Positions 12,701-25,472 of a DNA stretch of 64,000 bases are shown in pieces. Position numbers and translations under genes: made by a program. Within the stretch, counting starts at the first letter, position 1, and each line of letters begins with the position of its first letter. This DNA is from Viola odorata. Its lineage: Eukaryota; Streptophyta; Magnoliopsida; Malpighiales; Violaceae. The notes below the pieces were generated by a model that saw nothing but the letters and a program-made list of their open reading frames with translations, had not been told where the DNA came from and ran no database searches. The stretch covers positions 1,557,501-1,621,500 of the forward strand of contig OY829544.1 of the NCBI GenBank assembly GCA_963691705.1. Reading direction: 5' to 3'.

Positions 12701-15203
12701 ATGTTGGCCCAGTTAAACTTCCATCTGATGAATTTGAATTGACTGTTAACCGGAAAGAAGTTGTACTGGAGGTGCTCAGCAATTTGATTTTGGTCACATT
12801 TCTAGATTGAGAATCTGGGACAAAAGGCGTATTTGATTCTTCTGTACCAGGATCTTTATTAGAAACAGGAAAGTGAGGAAGAGCAATTTGGACGTCATCT
12901 TGCAGGTGTTGAATCAAGAGGGTTTTACAGTTGATAACATTACCATACCCCCTCATGCAAATGTCCATTGTATTTTCATTGCAAGAGTAATCAGCAACCT
13001 CAATGTACCTCAATGATCCATCAAACCTCATGTCTTGAGGACATACCTGTTGACCTTATCAAATGTTTCAGGTTAGTGTGCGGGGAGTTTCTTTAAAACC
13101 AACAAACAAAGAGCAATAGATTGACACACGGATAAAAAAAGAAAAAGAAAAAGAGAGATGTAAATTCTCCAACAAAAATGTTACCTGCAAAAGAACAAAT
13201 ATGTCTTTGCATTCTGCAACAATGTAATGGACATTTGAACCAAAGCAACTACGGTCGTCCTTGAGATCGTTTAAAGGTTCCTTGTGTTCATCATCAAAGA
13301 ATAAATTGATAGTGATTCCAGCCAGAGTTGCTTTAAGCGTTGTTTGAACTTGCTGCTGTTCTGGACGTTTTCAAAAAGAAAAATTAATTTACTTTTAGTT
13401 CCTATATCGATAAACCATTACACAGAAATTAACAAAGTAAATTAGATAATAGCCACATGGTGTAGGCATCCTAGATTTAAAGAGAGAAAATGGTGAAAAG
13501 TGTCCTAACCAGAAGGAATAGGAAGAGATCCAGAAGCGAGAGTGGATGCAGCAGTTAATGCACTCAAAACAGAGCATGTCCAGTTCCACATCCCACTGCT
13601 TCCTAGAGCTGATTGTGAGTTTCTCAATCCATCTAAGCATTCAAAAAACTGGTCCACACTGCGAATAGACCCAGAATGAGATGAGGAAAAATTCAGCACT
13701 GGTCTTGCTCCATATACATATATAAAGGATCTTGGCATGTGGTTGGTGCCCAAAAATTTTGAAGAGCATTGAATACTATTAATGGGGACAAAACAAACAC
13801 TAACCTTGCTCCAAGATCAAGCTCCTCTTGAAAATGGTCCAGCCCTTGTTTTTTGACAGAATCTGGCACCCAATTAGGTATAAAATGTGATCCAGGTAGT
13901 ACCACTTCACTTGTTGGTTCTTGCCTAGCAGAAGACGAAGTAGATGAAAAACTACCATGACTGGGACTGACCTTATCAATAATGGATGATGATGCAAGAA
14001 AGTGAGAAGCAGAATTGAAGTATACAGACTCCATAGACTTGTAAAGCACATTACCCCTGCCATGCTTGTGCACATTTTTACAGGCTTCCCACGCATGTAC
14101 AAACCACGTAATGGTACTTGGCTGAAGTCTTAATTCTACAGGATCAATAGAAACATCTGCATCCACATTGCTAACGTCTAATGAACCATTCTTCCAAGGG
14201 ATACTAAACTTCAAATTCCCTGAGAATCCACCCTTTTTCCCTGTAATAACAGAGGTTGTGACATTTGACAGGCACTCCCCTGAAAACATTTCACTGAAAC
14301 TCGAACTCAAGCCACTAGGAGAGCAAGTCTGATCATCAATATCATCTATTTGTAGTAGTTCAAGCGCAGCTCCTTGAAACTTAACGAAATTTGTTAGTCT
14401 ACTTATCCCCAGAAAGTTCTCAACCCCAGCATTAGAAATCGAATTGGCATCCTCTGAAACACAAGTTCCACATTCAGTTTCCAATATTCTAAGCACCAAT
14501 GTCCTTCCAGGCTCGCCCTTCTTTTCATCCTTCTCCACGTATGGGTCAAATGCAACAATCAACTTCTTCACTTTCACATGGAAACTCGTCAGGAACCATT
14601 TCACCATCTTTGCTATGGTCTTAACACCTTGGTGAACATCACCAGAGGCAGCAGAATTTGGTTTTCCTGAAACATCTTCTTTCACCCTCCACTTCTCACC
14701 ACAAGCATGTTGGTCACTTTCTTTCCTAACATTACTACTACTATTCATATTACTAACCTCATCACCGCCCTGCAAATTACTCTTTGAATCCAAAGACAGC
14801 ACGAGCTCCAGCTCGTCAACCTCAACCTCAAAACCCTGCCCTTTCCAAGGCAACTTTACTGATAACGCCCCAACCGATCCTTCTTTCACCATTAAACCCG
14901 CAGCACCAAGCTGCCAATTTTTAAAACAAATTAGACTAACACGCACACAATCACACATGCTTGCAAAAAAGCAAAAAAAGAACACCGTAATCCACGTACC
15001 TTGGTATTGAGGTAATCGACATTGAGAGCGAGATCATTGAGCTGAATAGTACCGTCGCCGAGCTGGACATCGAGCTGGTCAAGATCAATCTCGTCTAAAA
15101 TGAATTGCCCTAACTTCTTCTTCAACACGAATTTACAAAGCCTCTTCACCGCCCAACGCGTGAACACAGCCTCCGCAGACTTGGCGAAGTTCCAACTAAA
15201 CAT
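6706..15203 (-). CDS. ATG2: autophagy-related protein 2 (lipid-transfer protein)
   Basis: Thirteen exons in gene order: 15000-15203, 13805-14910, 13510-13703, 13185-13360, 9840-13046, 9639-9751, 9247-9451, 8711-8824, 8240-8347, 8011-8143, 7315-7517, 6892-7088, 6706-6778. They sum to 6033 nt, or 2010 residues, with no internal stop. The N-terminus has the chorein-type block ([19 protein letters not shown], then the DIDLDQLD-like segment). A conserved stretch [20 protein letters not shown] leads into the C-terminal ATG2 region, which ends [21 protein letters not shown]2 is a rod-shaped lipid-transfer protein that moves phospholipid from the ER to the growing phagophore with ATG9 and ATG18. The donor after residue block LLPFFQ is GC (9245-9246), not GT; the other introns are GT-AG. 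The gene appears complete and functional. Confidence 0.95.
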
Positions 15204-15456
15204 GGTTGTTTATCTATCTTTTTCTGTACCTGTTGGTGAGTATCAAATTTGCTTCAAATTTGGCGCGGAGTTTGAAGAGAAGGATTGATTAGGGTTTGGT
15301 ATTTTGCGGAAGGTCGTCGTCGTCGTGGTGGTGATGGAAGGGGAGAGAGGCGGCGGTGCTCTTCCTCCGATTCCATCAAGAGTCGCAAGTCTTGTCCTGG
15401 TTTTGGGTTTTTGGAATTTTAGGATAAATAGAGGTCGTTGTTGCGTTTGCAAGGAA

Positions 15457-15509
<53 letters not shown>

Positions 15510-16002
15510 GGTCTTTTTGGTGTTAAGAGTTTTGCTCTGGTTTGTCTCTCTTTCTTATTATTATTGCTTTTTTTTTTTTTTACAGGTTACGTTACCGTGT
15601 GCTTGCTAACTTCGGTGTTTTATTGTATCATTTTCGCGCGTTTTCATTTTTCTTGTATTTTTATTTTTATTAGTATAAAAAATTACCACAAATACATTTA
15701 CTTGATAGTTTATTATAAATGTGAATTTCATTTTCTAAATGTTTTTGTTATGGGAAAAGAAAATAAGAACTGGAAGTACTTTTTAATAAATACTATATGT
15801 TAATGCACATAACTTAATTTAATTATAAAAAAAAGGCCAATTTGGAGGCCCATAGAAAAGAGCAGGCCATAAAGATGCGTCTGTCTCACTCTTTGAGGCC
15901 CATAGACTTCTCAAGTTGGGCCGAAAACAACGAACTATTTCTTCCTTAGGACTTAGGATAGGATGAGCAAATGCCACGTGTGAAACCGGAAAGTGGATTA
16001 AC
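15204..16002. other. ATG2 upstream region
   Basis: Holds the ATG2 leader and promoter side. An (ATTG) microsatellite lies 258 bases before the ATG. No gene was recognised. Further out the sequence is AT-rich, with a CCACGTG-like core (gccacgtgt, 15973-15981) near the hAT element. Confidence 0.5.
15461..15508 (+). repeat. (ATTG)12 microsatellite upstream of ATG2
   Basis: Twelve uninterrupted tetranucleotide copies. It probably lies in the promoter or 5' leader of ATG2 and is likely polymorphic in length. Confidence 0.95.
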
Positions 16003-16874
16003 CATAGTTATCAGAACCGGATCGAACAACGAATTGGAAATAAAAAATTTATAGTTCGACCGGGTTCAACTGGATGGGTCAATATTTGTAATGGGTCGGT
16101 CCATCAAAATTTCAAAAAAAAGGAATTTTTTTTCTTTTCAAAATGGGTCGTATCAAACGTCGTTTTGTTCTTCTCTTCCTATTTCCTCTCTTTTCTTTAT
16201 TTCACATTTTTTTTTCATTTTTGGCTGCAAACGCAGCCTTCTCTTCTCTCTTCCTCTTCTTTCTTTTATTCCTTTCCTCTGCACTTTCCTTCTTTATTTA
16301 TTTTTCTTTTCTATTTTTCTTTTTCTTTTCTTTCTTTCTTTCTTTTTCGTTGGGTTTGGATTGGTTTGGTGGCAATGGTGATGATGTGCGGTCTTGATGG
16401 GGCTGTGGCGGTTTAGGTGGTCGATGGTTGTGTGTGGTTTTGATTCGGTTGAGATGGTGGTGGTTTCGACGGTCTAGTTTGGTTGTCCGACGGAGTACGG
16501 TCGGGATTTGGGTGATGGGTGATTGAAGCTGTTTCGGGTGAGGAGGTGGCGATGGGTGGCTATTTCGGGTTTGGTCGGAGTGTGTGATCGGCGGGGGAGG
16601 GGCTGTTTTGGTGATTGGCTGGCGGTTGGGGCGGGGGAGATTAGGAGGGTGGTTGATTTGATGGAGGAGGTCGATTGCGGGTTTGGCAAAGAGATGAAGA
16701 TGGAGAAGAAGCATTGAACTAGCCGGTTCGCCGGTTGTGTAAAAACTAGTCAGTTCAACCGATCGAATTCGGTTCGCATGTACATTCTGTCAGATAACTG
16801 AATCGAACCGAAAACCTAAAAAACTCGGTTGCACTGGTCGGACCGGCCGGTCCGGTCCGGTTCTAATAACAGTG
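16003..16874. mobile_element. non-autonomous hAT-type element, 872 bp
   Basis: Flanked by the 8-bp target duplication GGATTAAC (15995-16002) / GGGTTAAC (16875-16882), one mismatch. Imperfect terminal inverted repeats: CATAGTTATCAGAACCGG at the left, and CACTGTTATTAGAACCGG when the right end is read inward. Both ends are rich in GGTTCAACCGG-like motifs. The interior is a pyrimidine-rich tract then a GGT-rich tract; phenylalanine-rich ORFs there are composition artefacts, and no transposase is present. Same family as 17215-17569. Confidence 0.8.
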
Positions 16875-16882
16875 GGGTTAAC

Positions 16883-17206
16883 AACCACCAACAATAAATG
16901 TTCCGCCGACATAGCTGTCTTTTGGTTAAAAGACGCCTTTTAAAAAAAATCATCACCTAAAGATTTCCAAAACGACGTATCCTGGGCCGTCTTTTTCATA
17001 AAGACGTCATAAACCTGATTTCAGATTTCTTCCTTTTAAAAGGACCTCCTAAACTTGGTTTCATATTTTTTCCAAAAGGTTGTCCTAAACCTATAGGGCA
17101 GCGGGCTCACAAACTTGCCGTCCTCCCGGAAATGACTGTACTGCTACCGCTTTGCGTTTCCACCTGCTAGCGGATATTACAACAAATCACGTCATCTTTC
17201 ATTACA
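16883..17206. other. spacer between two hAT elements
   Basis: Short direct motifs (AAGACG-type and CCTAAAC-type) recur, but no gene or complete element was recognised. Confidence 0.4.
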
Positions 17207-17214
17207 CATTGATC

Positions 17215-17569
17215 CAGTGTTTTTAGAACCGGACCGATCGGTTCAACCAGGTTTTTTGAATTTTCTGGTTCGATTCATCTATTGGACCGGAAATGCATGT
17301 GTGCCGGAAAATTTTATGGGTCAGCCCAAAACGACGCCGTTTTAGTTTTGGTTATTTTTTTTAAAAAATTTGATGGGCCGACCCATTATACGCATAGACC
17401 AGCCCATCAGAATTTAAAAACCAGTCGGTTCAATCCGGTTAAATTATCTAAGATTGAACGGTTCGATATGTGTTCGGTTCATAACGGTCCAATAGTTCAA
17501 TCCGATTTTTTCCAATTGAACCCGGTCGAACCATGAAATTTCATTTCCGGTCCGGTTCCAAAAACTATG
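17215..17569. mobile_element. non-autonomous hAT-type MITE, 355 bp
   Basis: A perfect 8-bp target duplication CATTGATC at 17207-17214 and 17570-17577 defines the ends. Terminal repeats are CAGTGTTTTTAGAACCGGAC and CATAGTTTTTGGAACCGGAC (right end inverted). The AGAACCGGA core is shared with 16003-16874. It ends about 180 bases before the NQR start codon, so it may contribute to that promoter. Confidence 0.88.
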
Positions 17570-17758
17570 CATTGATCTTCTAACCAAAGCGCCATACGAC
17601 AAAACTCCGTCCCGCCTCCAATGAGATCGGATATGCAGCAGTTCTGTTCCCATTTGAAAGCAAACTAGCACCCCTCTTCCTTTTCCTTTTCTGGGTACTT
17701 TTTAAACCTGCAATATTTATTGTCCAAAACTAGCTACAAGGAAAGGGAACCAAAGAAA

Positions 17759-20700
17759 ATGGAAATCAAACCAGGCTTGTCAGCTCTAGTTACCGGCGGT
17801 GCGTCCGGCATCGGTAAGCCCATTCCTTTTTCCTTTTCTCATATCTGGGTCTTTCAAATTTGTCGTGTATAGCTTCCCTGCAGTTTTCCGCTTCTGGTGG
17901 ATGGACGGAAGCTGATAGTAGTAGTCAGTTTTTATTACTGAAAAGTGAACATTAAGTGATGAACTCAATAAAAGTAGCTGATACTGATAGTAATGATCAG
18001 TCTTGAGTTGACCTGTTTCAAATTGGATAAAATCTTCTTTTTTCTTTTTCTTTTTCATAATTTGATTTTTATGTATCTCTAGGAAAAGCTATTGCTTTGG
18101 CACTTGGAAAGAAGGGGGTATTTGTGACGGTACTTGATTTCTCTGAAGAGAAAGGAAAGGAGGCTGCTGCCTTGATTCAGAAAGCGAATGCTAAGTTCCA
18201 TCCAAACTTGGATTTTTCATCTTCTCTGTTTATCAGATGCGACGTTACCAATACTGGTCAGTTCTGCAATTCATCAGTGACTGTATGCCAAGTGTTAGAT
18301 AGAATTGGAGTCGTTCACAGTTTTTGATTTCTCCTTTGTATGAGCAGGAAATTTAGCAGCTGCGTTTGAGAAGCATGTAGCTACCTACGGAGGACTGGAT
18401 ATTTGTGTCAACAGTGCTGGGATTGGTAGTTCCATACCTTTTTTTAAAGATCAAACTGATGGGACTCGTTCATGGAGGCATGTAATTAACGTGAACCTGC
18501 TTGCTGTAATTGATTGCACTCAGCGTGCGGTATATGCTCTTATTTCTTTTGGTTTTTCTTCCTTCATTTGATTTCATTTTCTTGGTTTGCCAATGCAATG
18601 CTAGGCAATTGAATAATCATCTAGAAACTTTTGGACAGGTAAAAGCTATGCAAGCTGCTAAAAGACCTGGAGTCATTATAAATTTGGGATCCGCTTCAGG
18701 TCTTTATCCAATGAACATGGACCCTATCTATGCTGGTTCTAAAGGTGTGCTGCTTTGTGTTAGTTCATGTTGCTCGTTCTCCTTCGAAGTACCAATACCT
18801 TTTTGGTCAACTTGTACTTTTGTAATTGATGAATTCTCAACTCAAAGATGCCTACAACTGTATGGTTTATAGTGTCTTATGTGATGTGCTTTTCTCAGGT
18901 GGTGTTGTTATGTTCACTAGATCACTTGTTCCATACAAACGTCAAGGTATTCGTGTCAACGTGCTTTGCCCTGAGGTAAAGTTATTGTGTGAAAACTCTG
19001 GATTCAAAAGCCTTTTTTCCTCCTCTGGTTTTAGTGGAGTAATTTACCTTAAGGGGTTTACCCAAGTATCCTTTCCCCATCTTTTTTTTCTCTTCTGTTT
19101 TTTATCATATAATTGATCATCTTCCTTCTTTGGTTTTGGTTGCATTTCGTTTTTATCTGCCAATTCAACACTATTTCAAACTGTAGCATATTTCATATCA
19201 ATCTCATAAGTGTTGCTGCATTTGCTAATGCTTGTATTGATCTATTTCATTTGTTGCAAACTGTATGCAGTTTATTAAAACTGACATGGGATCAAAAGTG
19301 GGTGCTGGTTTTGTTGATAAGATAGGAGGCTTTGTTCCTATGGAAATGGTAATCAAAGGTATACTTTATGCCATGTCTTTAATGAAATGAAATAGTAGTT
19401 GATAAAATTTGGATGATAATGGGATATCGTGTTATTGCCTATACTTGAAATTTGTCAAAGAGTCTTTTCTTAACTTCCTGATTTTCTTCTGGTTTCTACT
19501 GGATTTATGCTGTATCCACATCAATAGTCTTGAATATCACTTGTTTCCTCTACCTAATTCTGATATTCGAATATCTACATCTTAGGGGCATTTGAGCTTA
19601 TCAGTGATGATAGCAAAGCTGGTTCTTGCCTATGGATTACAAATAGACGAGGCTTGGATTATTGGCCCACACCTGCAGAAGAAGAGAAATACTTGGTGCG
19701 CTCTTCAGGTTTCAGGAAAACTGTGCCATTCAAAGCGCCACTGAATCTCCAACTTCCTCAGAGTTTTGAGAAAGTGTGAGTAAAAAAAAGCTTCATATTT
19801 TATTGTAATGTTTTTGTCATAGAGTTTAGTTCAAACTGAATGTTACATTAGTGAGATGGTAAGTTATACCTTTATCAAGAGGATTACTTACTAATGATAT
19901 TTAGTTTGTGCTACTCAGAGTTGTTCATACATTGAGCCACAATTTTCGCAATGCTACCCGCATAGTGCGCGCACCATTGCCTTTGCCTCTTGAACCAAAT
20001 CAAGTCGTCATGAAAGTTATTTATGCTGGTGTAAATGCTAGTGATGTAAGTTCTTGATTCTCTACTTTGAATTAATCTACTGAACCCTGTGGAAAGAATG
20101 AAATAGTTGGCTCAAATGTCTCTACTGCATGCTCATGAATAGCTTCATGAAGACTTTTCATAAACTCCTGTTCAGGTGAACTTCAGCTCAGGACGCTATT
20201 TCAATGGCAAGAATCAGGACCTTAGCTCCCTTCTGCCATTTGATGCTGGTTTTGAGGTTAACAAAATTCTATATGCAAATTAATCATGTTGAGTTTATTT
20301 TGTGGGTGAGCGTGGTGTTGTTTTCAACTACAGTTGTACACTGTTTTGAATTGTGATGTGTATGTGGCGTTCTTTCTTTATTTTTGTTCAGGCAGTGGGA
20401 ATAATTGCTGCAGTGGGGGAATCTGTCCTTAACTTGAAAGTTGGCACTCCTGCTGCAGTCATGGCTTTTGGGAGTTATGGGGAATTTGTCGTGGTATGTT
20501 ACTTTAGAAAGCTTTGTTTTTAACTATTAACGGAGTTGCTTCAGTATATGTGCCATAACTATTTTTTCTTGCTCCTTTATCGTGGGATATGTAAGTTTAC
20601 CCCTTCTGCTATCTAATTTGTGGATTTTGCGCGCAAATTAGGTCCCTGCAAAACATATTCTTCCAGTTCCAAGACCAGATCCTGAAGTTGTCGCCATGCT

Positions 20701-23236
20701 TACATCAGGGTTGACAGCATCAATTGCTCTAGAAAAGGTTGTGGTCATCATGTGTTAAATTTAGTCTTGTACTTGTCCTCTTTTTATTTTGATTTTTATC
20801 CTGTGTTTCAGTAGTAGTTCTTTCTGTCATCTTTTACCACGTTTATCTGTACTCATTCTTTCAGCTGTATCTCCTCTGAAACTATTTTTCTCTTGTGAAA
20901 CTTTCAGGCAGGAATGGATTCTGGAAAATTAGTTCTTGTCACTGCTGCCGCCGGAGGAACAGGGCAATTTGCTGTTCAGGTTTAATTTTAGCATAAAGAT
21001 GGTTTTCCATTCTCTGAGATTACTATTTTACCGTCATGTCTTTTCTAGAGGAATGGTCTTTTGTCTGATTCTTATGTATAGTTTGACACGTAACTGATGT
21101 TCTATGATAATATATATGTCAACTATATCTCTTATTTGTTGTGTGATTAAATTTTATATCCATTTGCTCTGTGGAAATGAATAAGTTGGGAAGTTCTGCA
21201 TTTGCAGCTTGCAAAGTTAGCAGGAAAAAAAGTAGTTGCAACATGTGGAGGCAAGGAAAAGGCGATGCTTTTGAAAGAATTGGGAGTTGACAGAGTCATT
21301 GATTACAAAACTGAGGATATCAAAACTGTATGTCTTTTCTTTTCAAGGTTTACACCATTTATTTCCTTCTCCTTTAGTGTAACAATGTGCAAGGGTTACG
21401 GGGGTGCAAGAAGGTAATGGATTGGTGTCCAGGTCTTGAAATTTATTTGCTTAAGTGATCCAATTCTTTTATTTGTGTCATCTTGTAGCATTATCTACGT
21501 TACTCAATGAGCTGGATTTTCAGTGAAAAGGGCAACTAGTTTAACTGTTCATTATTTGAGTTATCACCATTCTCTCCTCAGAAGGCTTTTGAGAGCAATC
21601 AGTGCAAAATAAGTTTAGGCATGCAAACTTCTTGTCGTTCATACAATCCACATAGCAAACACCTTTCTAATACAGGGATAAGTTCGTTAAGCTTATTATT
21701 TTAGAGTAGTATGTTCCTTTATTTTCTCTTGTCAAATTTTGAATAGTGCGAACTGAAATCTTGTAAAGTCAAATATATTGGTGTGGCATTATCAATAACA
21801 TGAAAGGCCTTTCTTCCAATAGCAAAGTAAACATCTTACTCAGGGTCCAGATTTTAGGTCTAAACTCTAATACTACACTTGTACAAGTGATGCATATGCT
21901 GGACAGGACACCCTTAAACTCTAATACTACCCTTGTACAAGTGACGGATCTGTATTCATTGGCATAGAGTCAAAAGGATTCATTTTTTACTTTTCTTGCA
22001 GGTCCTAAAGAAGGAGTTTCCAAAGGGTATTGACATCATATACGAATCAGTTGGTGGTGATATGTTTGATCTATGCCTGAATGCTTTGGCAGTTCATGGG
22101 AGACTTATAGTGATTGGAATGATTTCGCAGGTTTGTTTTCCGAAAATCTTTCATATGATTGGTGTTACGGTTGTTGGCCCTCTATTTGGTTGCAGTGCTT
22201 GTTATTAGTTAGGTTGCCCATTTCAAATTCCTTCCATTTTTTATATCTGCTGCTTTGGTATGCATTTTTGTGGAGAATGAATACCGACTAATGTGAATGG
22301 ACATGAATCACTGTGTTCGTAGAAGCTATCATTTTAATTGAGTTTACTGGTTAACCTTATATAACTTCTGCTTGAATTTGATTGCATGGATTGTCCCAGT
22401 AAAATTCCTAGGAGTTTGTAAGGTCAAACGTGTTGATGTATCATAAGTGAGCTGATTCATTCTTTTTCAGTATCAAGGAGAGCATGGATGGACGCCAGCA
22501 AATTATACTGGACTTTGTGAGAAGATCTTAGCAAAAAGCCAAGCTGTGGTATGTAGCTTTCCGATCGTTTTACTTTGCCTTATTATTCATTCTAGTTAGC
22601 TAAGTCTTCCTCCCTCTACTTTGGTTTATGTAATTGATTTGACTCTATGCCAATGAATACAGATCGGCTTTTTCCTACTACAATACGCTCACCTATGGCA
22701 ACAGCATCTGTACAAACTATATGATGTTTTCTCTACAGGAAAGCTAAAGGTAATTCCTTTTTCCTGTTACTTGCACCCTCTTAGAGTTTTGCTCTTCGTG
22801 TTTGCATGTAGATTGGACTGAATCAAACAACTGGTGACGATATTAATGCTTGATAAAAAATGAAATGTCTGATCGATCTCTTGCGTAACTTTAACGTCAA
22901 ATTTGTAACTGCAAGCAGAATTTGTATGACGAATAGAGGACATCTTCTGATGAGATTAGCTCACTTGCTCTTAATTAAACTGAAACAGGTTTCCATAGAC
23001 CCAAAACGATTCGTTGGTGTCAATGCTGTGGCTGATGCTGTTGAGCATCTACACTCTGGAAAAAGTGTTGGCAAGGTAATACACCACTATTCTAGCCCTA
23101 ACATGCTGTCATTAACTACCGTGTTCCGTTGGGAAGATCTTACTTGTAAGGGAATATGGCCTTATATCTTTAACCATTTTTATAGGTTGTTGTTTGCATG
23201 GACCCAACCTTCAGCGAACAAATGGCGAAGTTATGA
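17759..23236 (+). CDS. NQR: fused short-chain dehydrogenase / quinone oxidoreductase (NQR-like)
   Basis: Eighteen exons: 17759-17813, 18083-18256, 18348-18529, 18639-18744, 18899-18975, 19271-19358, 19586-19775, 19919-20045, 20176-20256, 20392-20493, 20642-20737, 20908-20979, 21208-21327, 22002-22130, 22471-22548, 22663-22749, 22989-23075, 23186-23236. Total 1902 nt, 633 residues. Residues 1 to about 250 are a classical [11 protein letters not shown] cofactor loop at 12-19, CVNSAG, catalytic Ser155, Tyr168 and Lys172. From about 293 follows a zinc-free MDR/quinone-reductase domain with a GroES-like start and an [15 protein letters not shown] nucleotide-binding turn. Both cofactor sites look intact, so it may be two linked NAD(P)H-dependent reductases. 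It resembles Arabidopsis At1g49670. The substrate is unknown. All introns are GT-AG. Confidence 0.93.
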
Positions 23237-23859
23237 TACAAGCATCGGTTATAAAATTCACCTCTGGCATAAAAACATACATGGTTTGGAAATAAAGTTT
23301 CACTTGATTGGAAGATTCAGCTATGCTTATGACAGTCATGGAAACTGAAAAAGTATTGCTCAAATGGAGATCACACAAGAAAGCGATGGAGAAGGAGCGT
23401 GATGAGACCAGTTATACTCATTTCGACCTGCGGTAGACTGATTCAGCTTTTCCTCTGTATAATAACATTTCTTACCTTAGTGAATAAAATGTCTCTCCTT
23501 TATGACATAAGTGAACAGAGAATGGAGCCTGTTTGTACAATATTTATGTGATACTCCCTCCATTTATAGTTTTCTGATGGTGGTAATTAATGGACGTCCT
23601 AAAATAAAAAAGTTGCATTTTAGACTGTCATGTCTAGTTTGGTGGTGGTGGGGTTTCGTCAGAAGTAGACCTATTCTACTTGTATACACTCCAAAATGAG
23701 AATCCTGCTTCTTTCTGGTTACAAAATGCTGTAATGCAGAGGCAAACAAAGATCTCTGCATTACAAAATGAAACAAATCAATGAAACAAAATGAGAATCC
23801 TGCTTCTTTCTGGTTACAAAATGAGAAACTACGCTGCTGCCTTCACGCATGAACAAGAA
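23237..23859. other. convergent 3' region between NQR and the first B3 gene
   Basis: 3' UTR sequence of both genes. It contains two identical 37-bp direct copies (23692-23728, 23787-23823). No gene was recognised. Confidence 0.6.
23692..23823 (+). repeat. 37-bp direct repeat pair
   Basis: The sequence at 23692-23728 recurs exactly at 23787-23823; both begin CAAAATGAGAATCC and end ACAAAATG. A related AATGAAACAAATCAA motif recurs nearby. Probably a local duplication in the 3' UTR. Confidence 0.9.
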
Positions 23860-25472
23860 CTACTTCTTGCCTGCCAAAAGCAATGAAACAAATCAAAACC
23901 TACAAGTTTAGAGTGGGTTCTGCATTGCTTTCCGTATCGAAGCATATCCATCCATTCAAAGTACTATAATACAGAAGGAGAGAGATTTCTACAGGAATAT
24001 TTCAATGGGTTGGAAGCATACCTGATCTAGTTCGTTTAGCAGCCGTATCCGCGGGTGGATCTAATTCATGTGCATTAGCTTCATTGTTTTCCTCATCCTC
24101 TTTGTCTTCTGCATCATATACCCTAATAACGTACACCTGAGAAAGAAACATTCATGAGAAAGTTCACAAATTTGGAGTACACATGCACAGATACTTATGT
24201 ATATCAACAGAAAACATAGCCACAAGTGAAACAAATTGAGCACGAATTTGAAGAAGGCGGAGGGATTACATACCTTAAATTGAGTAGGGTTGACTAGCTG
24301 GAATACCAAGCAATCACCATCAACTAGTTCATGATCAATTGCAAATCCTCTCCATCCACCACTGAGACCATGTTTTTCAGTTAGGTATTTTGTATCAGAT
24401 AAATCTCCACTCTCATCCTCCAAAGTAATTGTTTCGTCTTCAAATGGAAGTTTTTTCATACAGAAATGTTTAGGCAGACCCTAAAGAAAACATCATATGA
24501 AAATTAATACACTAAATCTGCATTTCATCCATCTATACAGAAACCAGTCTAACAGTCTAACTTACAAGCCAAAACCCTCCAGTCACATGGGATTGCAACA
24601 TGGGTTTCACAAAACATGGAAGATCAGGCTCCAAACTTGATTCAAGTTGTTGTGCCCTAGAAATTGCATACTGCCTCTCTTCATCAGAAGCATACACGCG
24701 ATTCAACAGACTTCTTCGGTTGTAACTGTAACCCCAGTAACAACACCAATAATTAAACACTCCATTCTAAAAACAGAACAAGTAAATTGAAAATCATACT
24801 TTCAAAAGATATTGACCTTCTGGGTCTTTCCAAAGGTTCCATTGGGACCTGCCAGAAATTGGAACAAAAAACAAAACAAAACTTGATTTTAAGTAAAACC
24901 ATATCAAGAAATTAACCAGAAAAATAAAAAATTACAGCTTCAAACTTCAAAGATTGAAAATTTTGAGATACTTTTCAGATGGATACACAAACATAAAAAG
25001 AAATGAACTTTACTTCTTTATAGCTAACAGGTGGGTTAACGATATCAACAAATCAACCAATGACACTTCAAACTTCAAAGATTGAAACTTTGAAAGCACT
25101 CCAGATGGATACACGTATAAAAAGGAATGAACTTTACCTCTTTATAGCTAACTGGTGGTTTGTCGGCGACACGACCGGACCTTCTCACAGGAATGAGCTC
25201 CAACGGTAACTTAGGAGTCTTGGGTTTCCCCTGTTTCCGCTGTTCATAATACATAATAAACTCTCCATCACTTCAGATGCAGACCCATCAAGCAAAACCC
25301 ATGAAAAATCTCTAACTAAAATGTATGAATTTACACTTACAGGAGATGGCTTGGAGATTTTAGAGCTGAGATTGAGAGAGAGGTTTTTCAAGTTAAGTTC
25401 TTCCATTCTTTTCTGGTTCTCTTCAACCCTCTTCTTCCTGATTTTCTCGTACAAGAGGTTCGATTTCGCCAT
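23860..25472 (-). CDS. B3-domain DNA-binding protein, At3g19184/At5g42700 type
   Basis: Seven exons in gene order: 25341-25472, 25138-25239, 24817-24848, 24566-24725, 24274-24480, 24022-24136, 23860-23870 (759 nt, 252 residues). The N-terminus is a basic, glutamate/lysine-rich helix (YEKIRKKRVEENQKRMEELN), followed by a basic linker with RRSGRVADKP. The B3 domain spans about residues 126-216, with FVKPMLQSHVTGGFWLGLP and the LSGGWRGFAIDH strand that contacts DNA in B3 proteins. The tail is acidic and ends KRTRSGKK, a possible nuclear localisation signal. It is the first of three tandem, same-strand B3 genes that share internal exon sizes. Likely a nuclear transcription factor; target genes unknown. 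Confidence 0.92.

Noticed and set aside
11326..12810. Plus-strand ORFs of 128-152 codons
   Set aside because: They are antisense shadows of the large ATG2 exon.
16091..16416. Overlapping phenylalanine- and serine-rich ORFs
   Set aside because: They lie in a pyrimidine-rich tract inside a hAT element; the composition alone explains open frames.
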